A DNA stretch of 9,673 bases. It comes from Bacillota bacterium. Its GTDB lineage: Bacteria; Bacillota; Clostridia; Peptostreptococcales; Anaerovoracaceae. The stretch lies in assembly GCA_017621195.1 (NCBI GenBank), contig JAGATO010000075.1, positions 1 to 9,673 of the forward strand, read 5' to 3'. The position numbers were made by a program, and so were the translations under genes. This document shows positions 1-6,131 of this stretch, piece by piece. How positions within the stretch are numbered: the stretch's first letter is position 1; the number at the start of each line of letters is the position of its first letter. The notes beneath the pieces were generated by a model. That model saw only the letters and a program-made list of their open reading frames with translations, was not told where the DNA came from and did not search any database.

Positions 1-2
1 AG

Positions 3-1064
3 GAGGCGGACCCATATACGCGAATTCCGGATCCGGACAGCGACAGGCTCAGGGATGATATCATCATGGGATATAACGAGTATCCGGAGGTGATCCGTGA
101 ATTCTACAACGGAGAAAGCGAATTGTTTCGGGAAGCCATGGAGGATGGAGCCGTATTCGGCTATCTGTTCTTCGATCACTCCTGTCTGGACCAGGAAGAG
201 AGAATCCGACTCAATGAACAAATCATGTACGAACTGGAACCGGGATGCGGATTTCTGTTCACTATCATGGGCCAGAGTGCCGGAATCTACGATTCGTACA
301 TCGATCTGCTCTGTTACGACTATCCCAGGACAAAGAAGATCCTGGGAGACCTTCTGAACGATCATCCGCAGCTGCGGGAGTTCGGCTTCGGCGAGCTGGT
401 GTACAACGGGTTCGTGGACGATCTGCGGGTCAATCGGCCGCGGTATTACGGAAAGTGGGACAGAGTACGGATCAGGGACCATATCACGAAGTATTTCGGA
501 TCGATCCAACGAAGGCTACTGGATTACGACGATGAGAAGATTCCGGTGGAGATCGCCGTGATTCCGCCTTCGCCTAAAAGGGATTATTACATTCTCACTA
601 CCTTTGGCATGGGTGCCAACCGGATGAATGTGCCACGCAATCTGTGGACGCATGGGCTGGATCGGGCGGAGCTGTTCATAGAACTGCCAAAAACATGGGA
701 TCCGCTGAGCAGCGACAATACAGACCGATGGCCCGTCCGATGGCTGCGGTATCTGGCCCGCCTGCCTCTGTTACAGGATACGTGGCTGGGATGGGGGCAT
801 ACCGTTCCCGGCGATGGGCCTCTGGCGGACAATACGCAGCTGTCGGGAGTTATGCTGACCAGCGCTGCGGAGTACGGCAGCGAGGCGGGAGAGTGCGCTC
901 TGGAGGATGGAAGCATCGTCACGTTCTATCGCGTCGTTCCGCTGTATCCGGAAGAGATGGACTTCAAAATCGAACACGGAGCGGAGGCACTGGTGGATTT
1001 GTTGAAAGAGGAAGGTCTCCCAACGATGGTGGACGTGAATCGTCCCAATATCTGCGATTGGTAA
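3..1064 (+). CDS. SUFU (suppressor of fused) domain protein, 5' end probably outside the window
   Basis: The C-terminal ~195 residues match the bacterial suppressor-of-fused family. Numbering from the ATG at 66, the visible motifs are TTFGMGANRMNVP (178-190), RAELFIELP (200-208), the WPVRWLRYLARLP helix (222-234), LGWGHT (241-246) and VPLYPEEMDFKIEHGAEAL (291-309), ending near NRPNI. The first ~130 residues are acidic and aromatic-rich, and I do not recognise a domain there. The family usually has a conserved stretch before TTFGM related to HEIVSDxVHIDI; here it is altered (RRLLDYDDEKIPVEI). The frame stays open from 66 back to base 3 with coding-like codons and no in-frame ATG, GTG or TTG. 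The ATG at 66 has only a weak AGGG 11 bases upstream, so I treat the gene as 5'-partial; an ATG start at 66 (332 aa) is the alternative. No signal peptide or membrane segment is seen, so it is likely cytoplasmic. Bacterial SUFU proteins have been proposed as immunity proteins of polymorphic toxins; no toxin is visible here, so that role is only a possibility. The gene converges on the following minus-strand gene. Confidence 0.8.
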   Translation, partial: EADPYTRIPDPDSDRLRDDIIMGYNEYPEVIREFYNGESELFREAMEDGAVFGYLFFDHSCLDQEERIRLNEQIMYELEPGCGFLFTIMGQSAGIYDSYIDLLCYDYPRTKKILGDLLNDHPQLREFGFGELVYNGFVDDLRVNRPRYYGKWDRVRIRDHITKYFGSIQRRLLDYDDEKIPVEIAVIPPSPKRDYYILTTFGMGANRMNVPRNLWTHGLDRAELFIELPKTWDPLSSDNTDRWPVRWLRYLARLPLLQDTWLGWGHTVPGDGPLADNTQLSGVMLTSAAEYGSEAGECALEDGSIVTFYRVVPLYPEEMDFKIEHGAEALVDLLKEEGLPTMVDVNRPNICDW

Positions 1065-1071
1065 ATGAAGT

Positions 1072-2874
1072 TTACAATATATTATTTTTTGTAAAGAACG
1101 CTTCGCTGCTCATATCGTTGGGGCGCAGAAACCGTCCCAGCCCGTAAAGATCCTCTGTTCCGGAGCTCTGGGAAAACCAGTTTATCTTCTCGGTGCATCC
1201 CAGGGAAGCTTCAAAGCCCAGATCCCGGATGATCTCCTCGGCACCGTCGCCGATTTCTCCGTAGGGATAGGTGAAGGTGTTGGGGAGGATGTTGCAGTGT
1301 TCCATCAGCAGCTCCTGAAGATGAACCACGTCTTTGGTCAGAACCTGACGATAGTGTTCCTCGGTTTCGCCTTTGGCGCGGCCGGCACCCTTGCGGCCCC
1401 GGTCGGTGGAGTGGAGGTCGTAGGTGTGGTTTTGGATCTCCAACAGGCCGCTTTCCTGCATCTCCTTCAGCTGATCCCAGGTCAGATGGGAATAGTTGGG
1501 ATGGTTGCTGTCGGCCAGGCTGAACTCCTCGGTGTATTTTCCCACCACGGAGATGACGGCCTTCATTCGGTACGTCTGAAGCAGAGGATACGCGTAGAAA
1601 TAATTGTTGTAATAGCCGTCATCAAAGGTCAGAAGAATGGGTTTCTCAGGAAGGGAAGCCCGTTTTTTTACGAAATCGATCAGTTCGGACATGGTGATGG
1701 TGGTATAGCCGTGTTCCTGAAGGTACTGCAGATCCGATTCCAGCAGCTGTGGAGAGATCACGAAGCGGTTTTGAAACGCTCCGTCCTTCAACAGGGAGTG
1801 ATACATGAGAATGGGTACTGCCGTTCGTCCCAACCCGAAGGCTTCTTCGCTGTTTTGGGAAGAGGAAGCCACCTGGGCGGAAGCGTCGTCCGGTGTTACT
1901 TCACGATAGGGGTAGGCTCGGATCATTTCACCGCTGGCCTCGTCCCGCCGAACCGTGGCGCGGTGCTGTGACAGAAGCCGGGTCAGGGAATACAGGTCGA
2001 TCCAGATCTCGTTGGGTCCGTCCTTTTGGGATTCGTCGAAGATCAGCTGAACGCCCCAGTGGAGGTGAGGCGTATCGATGTTGTTGACGTTTTCCCTGAT
2101 GCTGTAGCCCGTCTGGCCACTGTATCCGATCACGTCGCCGGCGGTGACCTCCATGCCTTCCGTCAGACCGTTGGCGTAAGGGCGGTCCTTGCGGAGATGG
2201 GCGTAATAGTAGTAGCGCTTTCCGTCCAGGCTGCGGATGCCGATGCGCCAACCGCCGTACTGGTTCCAGCCCAGAGCCTCCACCACGCCGGATTCCACGG
2301 CGATCACCGGCGTCCCGGTGCTGACCATCATGTCGTGTCCCAGGTGTTTTCTGGCGTAGCCGTAGGTGCGGCCGGCGCCGAAATCGTCGTAATCCGTATA
2401 CCAGTACCCTTCGGCGATGGGGGAGAAGGCCTTCAGGCCGTACTGCCGCTTCCATTGCGTTCCGTCGTCGATCTCGAATTCGCCCACCAGTCCGCCCAGG
2501 ACGGCGCTGTAGGCGCGGTAATAGTAATTGTAGTATTTCATGCCTTTGGCCAGGTGGGCCGTGTATTCCCCCTGCTGCAGCCGTTCCACCAGCCGGTCCA
2601 GATCGGCCTTTCGGTATAGGGAAAAATTGCCGCCATATTTGGCGGCCAGATAGGATAGAAGCTCGATCCAGTCCAGATGTGTCTCCGTGCCGTAGCTTTC
2701 GATATCCAGCTGCATGGTGGTCTCCAACAGGGAATAGGGAATGTCGAAATCAACCCATTTGATGGGGGAATTCCCTTGGGAAGCTACCACCTGGCTGATC
2801 GCAGGCGAGACGGACCACAAGAGAGGCAGAGCCAGGCAGACCAGACAGAGAAGGCAGGCGATGCATCGTTTCAA
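1072..2874 (-). CDS. Secreted M23 peptidase / polysaccharide deacetylase fusion protein
   Basis: This 600-residue exported protein is predicted to remodel the cell wall with two zinc-type catalytic domains. A signal peptide covers about residues 1-30: MKR, then a Cys/Leu-rich hydrophobic core, then SPAIS. Residues ~35-165 form a helical Tyr-rich region I cannot name. The M23 (LytM-type) endopeptidase domain spans ~165-300. Its metal ligands look intact: the HxxxD motif is H177/D181, the HxH motif is H270-L-H272, and H226 sits in the YYAH strand. A Ser/Gln/Glu-rich linker (~305-350) leads to the NodB/CE4 deacetylase domain (~352-590). That domain shows MYH (H359), the TFDDG motif (D418, D419), the HxxxxH metal pair H483/H488 and TYPYG (536-539). 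The start codon is TTG at 2874, supported by AAAGGAG at 2888-2882 seven bases upstream. CE4 enzymes of this type act on N-acetylglucosamine of peptidoglycan or other glycans; the exact substrate cannot be told. The gene stands alone on the minus strand. Confidence 0.93.
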   Translation of the reverse strand: MKRCIACLLCLVCLALPLLWSVSPAISQVVASQGNSPIKWVDFDIPYSLLETTMQLDIESYGTETHLDWIELLSYLAAKYGGNFSLYRKADLDRLVERLQQGEYTAHLAKGMKYYNYYYRAYSAVLGGLVGEFEIDDGTQWKRQYGLKAFSPIAEGYWYTDYDDFGAGRTYGYARKHLGHDMMVSTGTPVIAVESGVVEALGWNQYGGWRIGIRSLDGKRYYYYAHLRKDRPYANGLTEGMEVTAGDVIGYSGQTGYSIRENVNNIDTPHLHWGVQLIFDESQKDGPNEIWIDLYSLTRLLSQHRATVRRDEASGEMIRAYPYREVTPDDASAQVASSSQNSEEAFGLGRTAVPILMYHSLLKDGAFQNRFVISPQLLESDLQYLQEHGYTTITMSELIDFVKKRASLPEKPILLTFDDGYYNNYFYAYPLLQTYRMKAVISVVGKYTEEFSLADSNHPNYSHLTWDQLKEMQESGLLEIQNHTYDLHSTDRGRKGAGRAKGETEEHYRQVLTKDVVHLQELLMEHCNILPNTFTYPYGEIGDGAEEIIRDLGFEASLGCTEKINWFSQSSGTEDLYGLGRFLRPNDMSSEAFFTKNNIL

Positions 2875-2940
2875 ATCGGGGCTCCTTTCGAAAAAATAAT
2901 CTTGGAATCAGTAAAGTTCTATGATTTTTCCGCGAAATTA

Positions 2941-2968
2941 TGTATAATAAATGTGCACGTTATTTCAA
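2941..2968 (-). promoter_or_regulatory. Candidate SigA promoter for the M23/deacetylase gene
   Basis: Read on the minus strand, TTGAAA (2968-2963) is followed 16 bases later by TATACA (2946-2941), a reasonable -35/-10 pair. It would start transcription near 2934 and give a leader of about 60 bases before the TTG start at 2874. Its -10 overlaps the plus-strand TATAAT. Confidence 0.45.
2943..2948 (+). promoter_or_regulatory. Candidate -10 element for the small-protein/mtaB unit
   Basis: A perfect TATAAT lies 39 bases upstream of the ATG at 2988. The only nearby -35-like hexamers are poor or badly spaced (for example TTCTAT at 2917, with a 20-base spacer), so the -35 side is weak. It is the only obvious -10 in this spacer for the plus-strand genes. 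The spacer (2875-2987) is AT-rich and contains no gene. Confidence 0.45.
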
Positions 2969-2987
2969 GCTGAAGGAGGACAACTAC

Positions 2988-3245
2988 ATGGCATTTTTAG
3001 ATAAGATGAGCGACCTGGGAAGAACGGTGGCCAAGAAATCCGGCGAAGCCGTGGATACGGCGAAGATCAAGCTGAAGATCAGCGACCACAGATCCCAGAT
3101 CAAGGAATACAAGGTTCAGATCGGTACCAGCGTCTACGAGGCATTTGAAGCCGACGGCCATCCGGACGGCGAAGCGCTGCACCAGCTGTATCTGAAGATC
3201 AAAGAAGAAGAAGCGGCGATCAAAGAACTGGAAGCTTCTCTGTAG
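2988..3245 (+). CDS. Small helical protein of unknown function
   Basis: This is an 85-residue, highly charged, probably soluble protein. I chose the ATG at 2988 over the in-frame ATG at 2940 because AAGGAGG (2973-2979) lies 8 bases before it, and because 2940 overlaps the promoter region. The start MAFLDKMSDLGRTVAKKS, followed by a Lys/Glu-rich helix (about 20-50) and a second helix (about 62-85, KIKEEEAAIKELEASL), suggests a helical hairpin or coiled coil. It resembles by eye the N-terminal part of small Firmicutes zinc-ribbon proteins that begin the same way, but it has no cysteine at all, so no zinc ribbon. It ends 20 bases before mtaB and is probably cotranscribed with it. No function can be assigned. 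Confidence 0.8.
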   Translation: MAFLDKMSDLGRTVAKKSGEAVDTAKIKLKISDHRSQIKEYKVQIGTSVYEAFEADGHPDGEALHQLYLKIKEEEAAIKELEASL

Positions 3246-3265
3246 GCGGAACGGGAGATCGTTTC

Positions 3266-4585
3266 ATGAAAATCGCATTTTACACGCTGGGATGTAAGGT
3301 AAATCAATACGAAACACAAGGATTAAAAGAAAATTTTAAATCACTCGGTTACGAAATCGCCGACAGTGCGGAGGAAGAAGCCGACGTTTACGTGGTGAAC
3401 ACCTGCACGGTGACCGGTCTTTCCGATCGCAAGTCCCGTCAGTACATCCGGCGGATGAAGAAGAAGAACCCCGATGCCATTACGGCGGTCATCGGATGTT
3501 ACGCCCAGATCAGCCCCGACGAGGTGGCGGCAGTAGAAGGTGTGGACATCGTGGCGGGGACCAATGAAAAGGGAAAGCTTCCGCAGCTGATCGAGCAGTT
3601 TCAGCGGGAGCATCGCCAGATCTGCTCCGTGCAGGAGTACGAAGCTCTGGGAGAAGCTTACGAGGATATGGGGATCATCACCTCCATGGAGTCCCGGACC
3701 AGGGCCTTTCTCAAGGTTCAGGAGGGCTGCAACCGCTTCTGCTCCTACTGCGTCATTCCCTACGCCAGAGGAACGGTGCGGAGCCGACCCAAGGAGGAAG
3801 TGCTGAAGGAAGCCAAAGCCCTGCTGGATTCCGGGTTTAAGGAACTGGTCCTCACCGGGATCAACACGGCGCTGTACGGTGCGGAGCCGGACTTTCCGAA
3901 GGAAGAAAGCGGTCTCACCGGCGTGGAGATCCTGATCGACGCCATTTCCCGCCTGCCCGGCGATTTCCGAATCCGGCTCAGTTCGCTGGAGCCCACCGTA
4001 GTCAACGTGGACTACGTGAAGCGGCTACTGAAGTACGACAGGCTCTGTCACCATCTTCACCTGTCGGCTCAGAGCGGAAGCGACCGCGTTCTTTCCGCCA
4101 TGAACCGGAGGTACGACCGGGCGGAATACCTGGAAATCGTCCGTGCGCTGCAGGAGGCGGATCCCGGATACGGGATTTCCACCGACCTGATCGCCGGGTT
4201 TCCCGGAGAGTCCGAGGCGGATCACGGCGACAGCCTGAGCCTCATCGAAGAGACAGGCTTCTGCAAGGTTCACGCCTTCACCTATTCCCGCCGACCCGGG
4301 ACGAAGGCGGCGGAGATGAAGGGGCATCTGGCTCCGCAGGTGAAGAAGCGCCGGACGCAGCAGCTGATCGAAGCCGGTGAGGCGGCGGCGGAGCGGTTTG
4401 CCCGAAGCTGTATCGGCCAGAGACGGCGCGTGCTGTTTGAAGAGCGCAGCGACGACGGTCTGTGGCGTGGCCACGCCGACAACTTCCTTCAGGTCTACGT
4501 GGACAGCCCGCAGGATCTGGAAGGGAAGCTGATGGAGGTGGCTCTGACGGAAGTGTATCGCGACGGCGTCAAGGGCCAACTGTAA
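3266..4585 (+). CDS. mtaB: tRNA N6-threonylcarbamoyladenosine(37) methylthiotransferase MtaB
   Basis: MtaB is a radical-SAM enzyme that converts t6A at position 37 of ANN-decoding tRNAs to ms2t6A. The 439-residue length is normal for the family. The N-terminal methylthiotransferase domain supplies the three cysteines expected for the auxiliary 4Fe-4S cluster: C10 (TLGCKVNQ), C47 (NTCTVT) and C78 (IGCYA). The radical-SAM cluster motif CxxxCxxC is C155, C159 and C162, followed by VIPYARG. A TRAM-type RNA-binding domain fills the last ~65 residues. The KVNQYET and NTCTVT signatures favour MtaB (YqeV-type) over MiaB or RimO. The start ATG is preceded by GGGAG at 3253-3257 with an 8-base gap. The gene follows the small protein gene by 20 bases and precedes hinT by 41 bases. 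All expected catalytic cysteines are present. Confidence 0.95.
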   Translation: MKIAFYTLGCKVNQYETQGLKENFKSLGYEIADSAEEEADVYVVNTCTVTGLSDRKSRQYIRRMKKKNPDAITAVIGCYAQISPDEVAAVEGVDIVAGTNEKGKLPQLIEQFQREHRQICSVQEYEALGEAYEDMGIITSMESRTRAFLKVQEGCNRFCSYCVIPYARGTVRSRPKEEVLKEAKALLDSGFKELVLTGINTALYGAEPDFPKEESGLTGVEILIDAISRLPGDFRIRLSSLEPTVVNVDYVKRLLKYDRLCHHLHLSAQSGSDRVLSAMNRRYDRAEYLEIVRALQEADPGYGISTDLIAGFPGESEADHGDSLSLIEETGFCKVHAFTYSRRPGTKAAEMKGHLAPQVKKRRTQQLIEAGEAAAERFARSCIGQRRRVLFEERSDDGLWRGHADNFLQVYVDSPQDLEGKLMEVALTEVYRDGVKGQL

Positions 4586-4626
4586 ACAATCGACTATCAT
4601 CACTGTAATAGAAAAGGAGGTATCGT

Positions 4627-4968
4627 ATGGCTGATTGCATTTTCTGCAAGATCGCAGCGAAGGAAATTCCCGGAAAGATCGCTTACGAGGACGATCGGAT
4701 TCTGGCGTTTCACGATCTGGAGCCCCAGGCTCCCGTCCACGTGCTGATCATTCCCAAGAAGCACATCGCTTCGTTGGACCAGGTGACGGAGGACGATCGG
4801 GAACTCATGGGCTATCTGATGTCCAAGGTGAAGGACATCGCCAAAGAGCTGGGTCTGGACAACGGCTACCGCGTGGTCATCAATACCGGCGATGACGGAA
4901 TGCAGACGGTAAAGCATCTGCACGTTCATCTGTTGGGAAAGCGCAAGATGACGTGGCCGCCGGGCTGA
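4627..4968 (+). CDS. hinT: HIT family (HinT-like) nucleotide hydrolase
   Basis: This 113-residue protein of the histidine triad family is likely a purine nucleoside phosphoramidase, acting on substrates such as AMP-lysine or aminoacyl-AMP. The triad HLHVH (H97, H99, H101) is complete; H99 would be the nucleophile by family comparison. The typical NTGDDGMQT stretch precedes it and the classic WPPG end closes the chain. C4 and C7 (CIFCKI), with H46, could contribute to a structural zinc site as in some bacterial HIT proteins; this is inference. A very strong Shine-Dalgarno sequence (AAAGGAGGT, 4613-4621) sits 6 bases from the ATG at 4627. This mtaB-hinT-rpsU-yqeY order is common in Clostridia. 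No clear terminator follows, so transcripts may read through into rpsU. Confidence 0.93.
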   Translation: MADCIFCKIAAKEIPGKIAYEDDRILAFHDLEPQAPVHVLIIPKKHIASLDQVTEDDRELMGYLMSKVKDIAKELGLDNGYRVVINTGDDGMQTVKHLHVHLLGKRKMTWPPG

Positions 4969-5006
4969 TGTGACATAACTTTTTCCGCAAGAATAGAAAA
5001 AAATAC

Positions 5007-5035
5007 TTGCAATTCAATACGACAGGATGTACAAT
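5007..5035 (+). promoter_or_regulatory. SigA-type promoter of rpsU-yqeY
   Basis: TTGCAA (5007-5012), a 17-base spacer and TACAAT (5030-5035) form a good SigA promoter. An A-rich tract (about 4989-5006) just upstream could act as an UP element, fitting a ribosomal protein gene. Transcription would begin near 5042, 67 bases before the rpsU ATG. Confidence 0.75.
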
Positions 5036-5041
5036 AGTCGT

Positions 5042-5108
5042 GTTATAGGCAAAATTCGTTGTGGATAGGCATCCAAATGATTTCAAAAAGGTCAGGAGGT
5101 GAAAATAT
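5042..5108 (+). other. rpsU 5' leader with a short hairpin
   Basis: The predicted leader contains a small stem (TGGAT 5062-5066, ATCCA 5071-5075, loop AGGC) and a direct repeat ATAGGC at 5045 and 5065. A strong Shine-Dalgarno sequence (AGGAGGTGA, 5094-5102) precedes the ATG at 5109. I recognise no known riboswitch or ribosomal-protein leader, and the hairpin is too short to be convincing by itself. Confidence 0.3.
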
Positions 5109-5288
5109 ATGGCACAGGTCATCGTTAGAGAAAACGAAAGCTTAGAAAGCGCACTGAAGAGATTCAAGCGTTCTTGCGCGAGAGACGGCGTTATGTCCGA
5201 ACTGAGAAAAAGAGAACATTACGAAAAGCCCAGCGTAAAGAGAAAGAAGAAGTCTGAAGCTGCGAGAAAAAAGGCAAAGAAGTTCTAA
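5109..5288 (+). CDS. rpsU: 30S ribosomal protein bS21
   Basis: bS21 is a small basic protein of the 30S subunit that lies near the anti-Shine-Dalgarno end of 16S rRNA and helps mRNA selection. The 59-residue reading is complete: it starts MAQVIVREN, carries the family core LKRFKRSCARDGV and REHYEKPSVKRKKKSE, and ends in a Lys-rich tail. Length and sequence are typical of Firmicutes S21. The ATG is 9 bases from GGAGG (5095-5099). The gene has its own strong promoter and lies 25 bases ahead of yqeY, the usual Firmicutes pairing. Confidence 0.97.
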   Translation: MAQVIVRENESLESALKRFKRSCARDGVMSELRKREHYEKPSVKRKKKSEAARKKAKKF

Positions 5289-5313
5289 ATCCCAATAAAA
5301 GAGGTGTTAACCG

Positions 5314-5766
5314 ATGTCTTTAAAAGACAAATTGATGCAGGATTTTAAGGAAGCCATGAAGGCTCACGACGAAGTCCGCAAAAACACGGTCAACTTAGCC
5401 AGAGCCGCGATAAAACAGTATGAGGTAGATCATCGACAGGAGCTTGATGATCAGGGGATCATTGAAATCCTGACCAAGCAGGTGAAAATGCGAAAAGATG
5501 CCCTCTCTGATTTTGAAAAAGCCGGCCGAACGGATTTAGCCGAAACATACAAGCGAGAGATTGAGATCCTGATGGCGTATTTACCGGCACAGTTATCCGA
5601 AGCGGAGATCGAAGCCATCATCAAAGACACGGCGGCCCAGTTAGGCGTGGAAGCCGGAAGCGGAAAATCCGGTTTCGGTAAGCTGATGGGTGCGGTCATG
5701 CCAAAGGTGAAGGGCGTCGCCGACGGTAAGGTGGTAAAACAGCTGTTGGAGGCATTTCTGGCCTAG
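5314..5766 (+). CDS. yqeY: GatB/YqeY domain protein
   Basis: This is a 150-residue stand-alone YqeY, related to the tail domain of the GatB subunit of tRNA-dependent amidotransferase. An N-terminal helical domain (about 1-90, with RLARAAIKQYE-like and KQVKMRKDAL segments) leads into the C-terminal small domain, with the signature YLPAQLSEAEIEAII (about 90-104) and a Gly/Lys-rich loop around 115-135 (SGKSGFGKLMGAVMPKVKG). The free-standing protein probably contacts RNA or tRNA, but its exact role is not established. The start is supported by GAGGTG at 5301-5306, 7 bases upstream. It is cotranscribed with rpsU and is followed by an intrinsic terminator about 35 bases after its stop codon. Confidence 0.94.
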   Translation: MSLKDKLMQDFKEAMKAHDEVRKNTVNLARAAIKQYEVDHRQELDDQGIIEILTKQVKMRKDALSDFEKAGRTDLAETYKREIEILMAYLPAQLSEAEIEAIIKDTAAQLGVEAGSGKSGFGKLMGAVMPKVKGVADGKVVKQLLEAFLA

Positions 5767-5801
5767 GCCGGACAAGCCGAGACAATCATACGAAACATAA
5801 G

Positions 5802-5831
5802 ATAACCCGGAAGTTCCGGGTTATTTTTTTT
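5802..5831 (+). terminator. Intrinsic terminator after yqeY
   Basis: A perfect 9-bp stem pairs ATAACCCGG (5802-5810) with CCGGGTTAT (5816-5824) around the loop AAGTT. It is followed directly by a run of eight T (5824-5831). This is a textbook Rho-independent terminator that ends the rpsU-yqeY unit and separates it from the yqfC unit. Confidence 0.95.
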
Positions 5832-5870
5832 CGCCCGGATTCATAGGCTTAGCAGAGGGGAGGAGAGCCA

Positions 5871-6131
5871 ATGAGTCTGAAGGAAGAACTGCTGCTGGAT
5901 TTTGATCTGCGGATGCCACGCATTCTGGTCAACGGAAATCAGGGCATCATCGACAACGTGAAACGTCTGGTGCTGCTGTCGGACGAAAGCATCATCGTCA
6001 GCTGCGGAAAGCAGTACGTTTCCGTACGCGGGAGGCGACTTTCCATCACCTTTTTGGAAGACGAGCGCATGTTTATCAAAGGAACCATCGAAGCCGCGGA
6101 GTTTTACGGGGAGACGGACAGTCATGAGTGA
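5871..6131 (+). CDS. yqfC: Sporulation protein YqfC (YabP/YqfC family)
   Basis: This 86-residue protein matches the YabP/YqfC family of small sporulation proteins. It is all-beta in feel, with strands such as RILVNGNQGI, the NVKRLVLLSDESIIVSCG core (about 29-46) and the VRGRRLSITFLEDERMFIKG end (about 52-71). Its molecular role is unknown. In B. subtilis the gene is transcribed in the mother cell with yqfD under SigE. GGGGAGGAG (5857-5865) lies 5 bases before the ATG. The stop codon overlaps the start of yqfD by 8 bases, which implies translational coupling. The promoter must lie in or just after the preceding terminator unless there is read-through. Confidence 0.92.
   Translation: MSLKEELLLDFDLRMPRILVNGNQGIIDNVKRLVLLSDESIIVSCGKQYVSVRGRRLSITFLEDERMFIKGTIEAAEFYGETDSHE

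Noticed and set aside
1..6. AGGAGG at the very start of the window as a ribosome binding site for the SUFU gene.
   Set aside because: No ATG, GTG or TTG lies at a usable distance in any frame that would give the SUFU product; the first in-frame ATG is 59 bases away.
22..34. GAATTC and GGATCC sites almost side by side at the left edge, like a cloning linker.
   Set aside because: The reading frame of the SUFU protein runs straight through them with sensible codons, and GAATTC recurs inside the gene near base 101. Nothing else looks like vector.
1071..1095. Inverted repeat TTTACAA / TTGTAAA between the two convergent genes, a possible bidirectional terminator.
   Set aside because: The stem is 7 bp and AT-rich with an 11-base loop, has no T-run after it in either direction, and lies mostly inside the last codons of the minus-strand gene.
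1297..2619. Long plus-strand open frames opposite the M23/deacetylase gene (for example 1297-1971 and 2026-2619).
   Set aside because: They are antisense shadows. The minus strand encodes two full enzyme domains with intact motifs, while the plus-strand translations show no family features.
2940..2987. An extended start for the small protein at ATG 2940.
   Set aside because: There is no ribosome binding site before it, it overlaps the -10 candidate, and the ATG at 2988 has a strong AAGGAGG at good spacing.
5759..5768. Perfect palindrome GGCCTAGGCC at the yqeY stop codon.
   Set aside because: It has no loop, is only 10 bp and follows from the last Ala and stop codons; the true terminator is the stem at 5802-5831.
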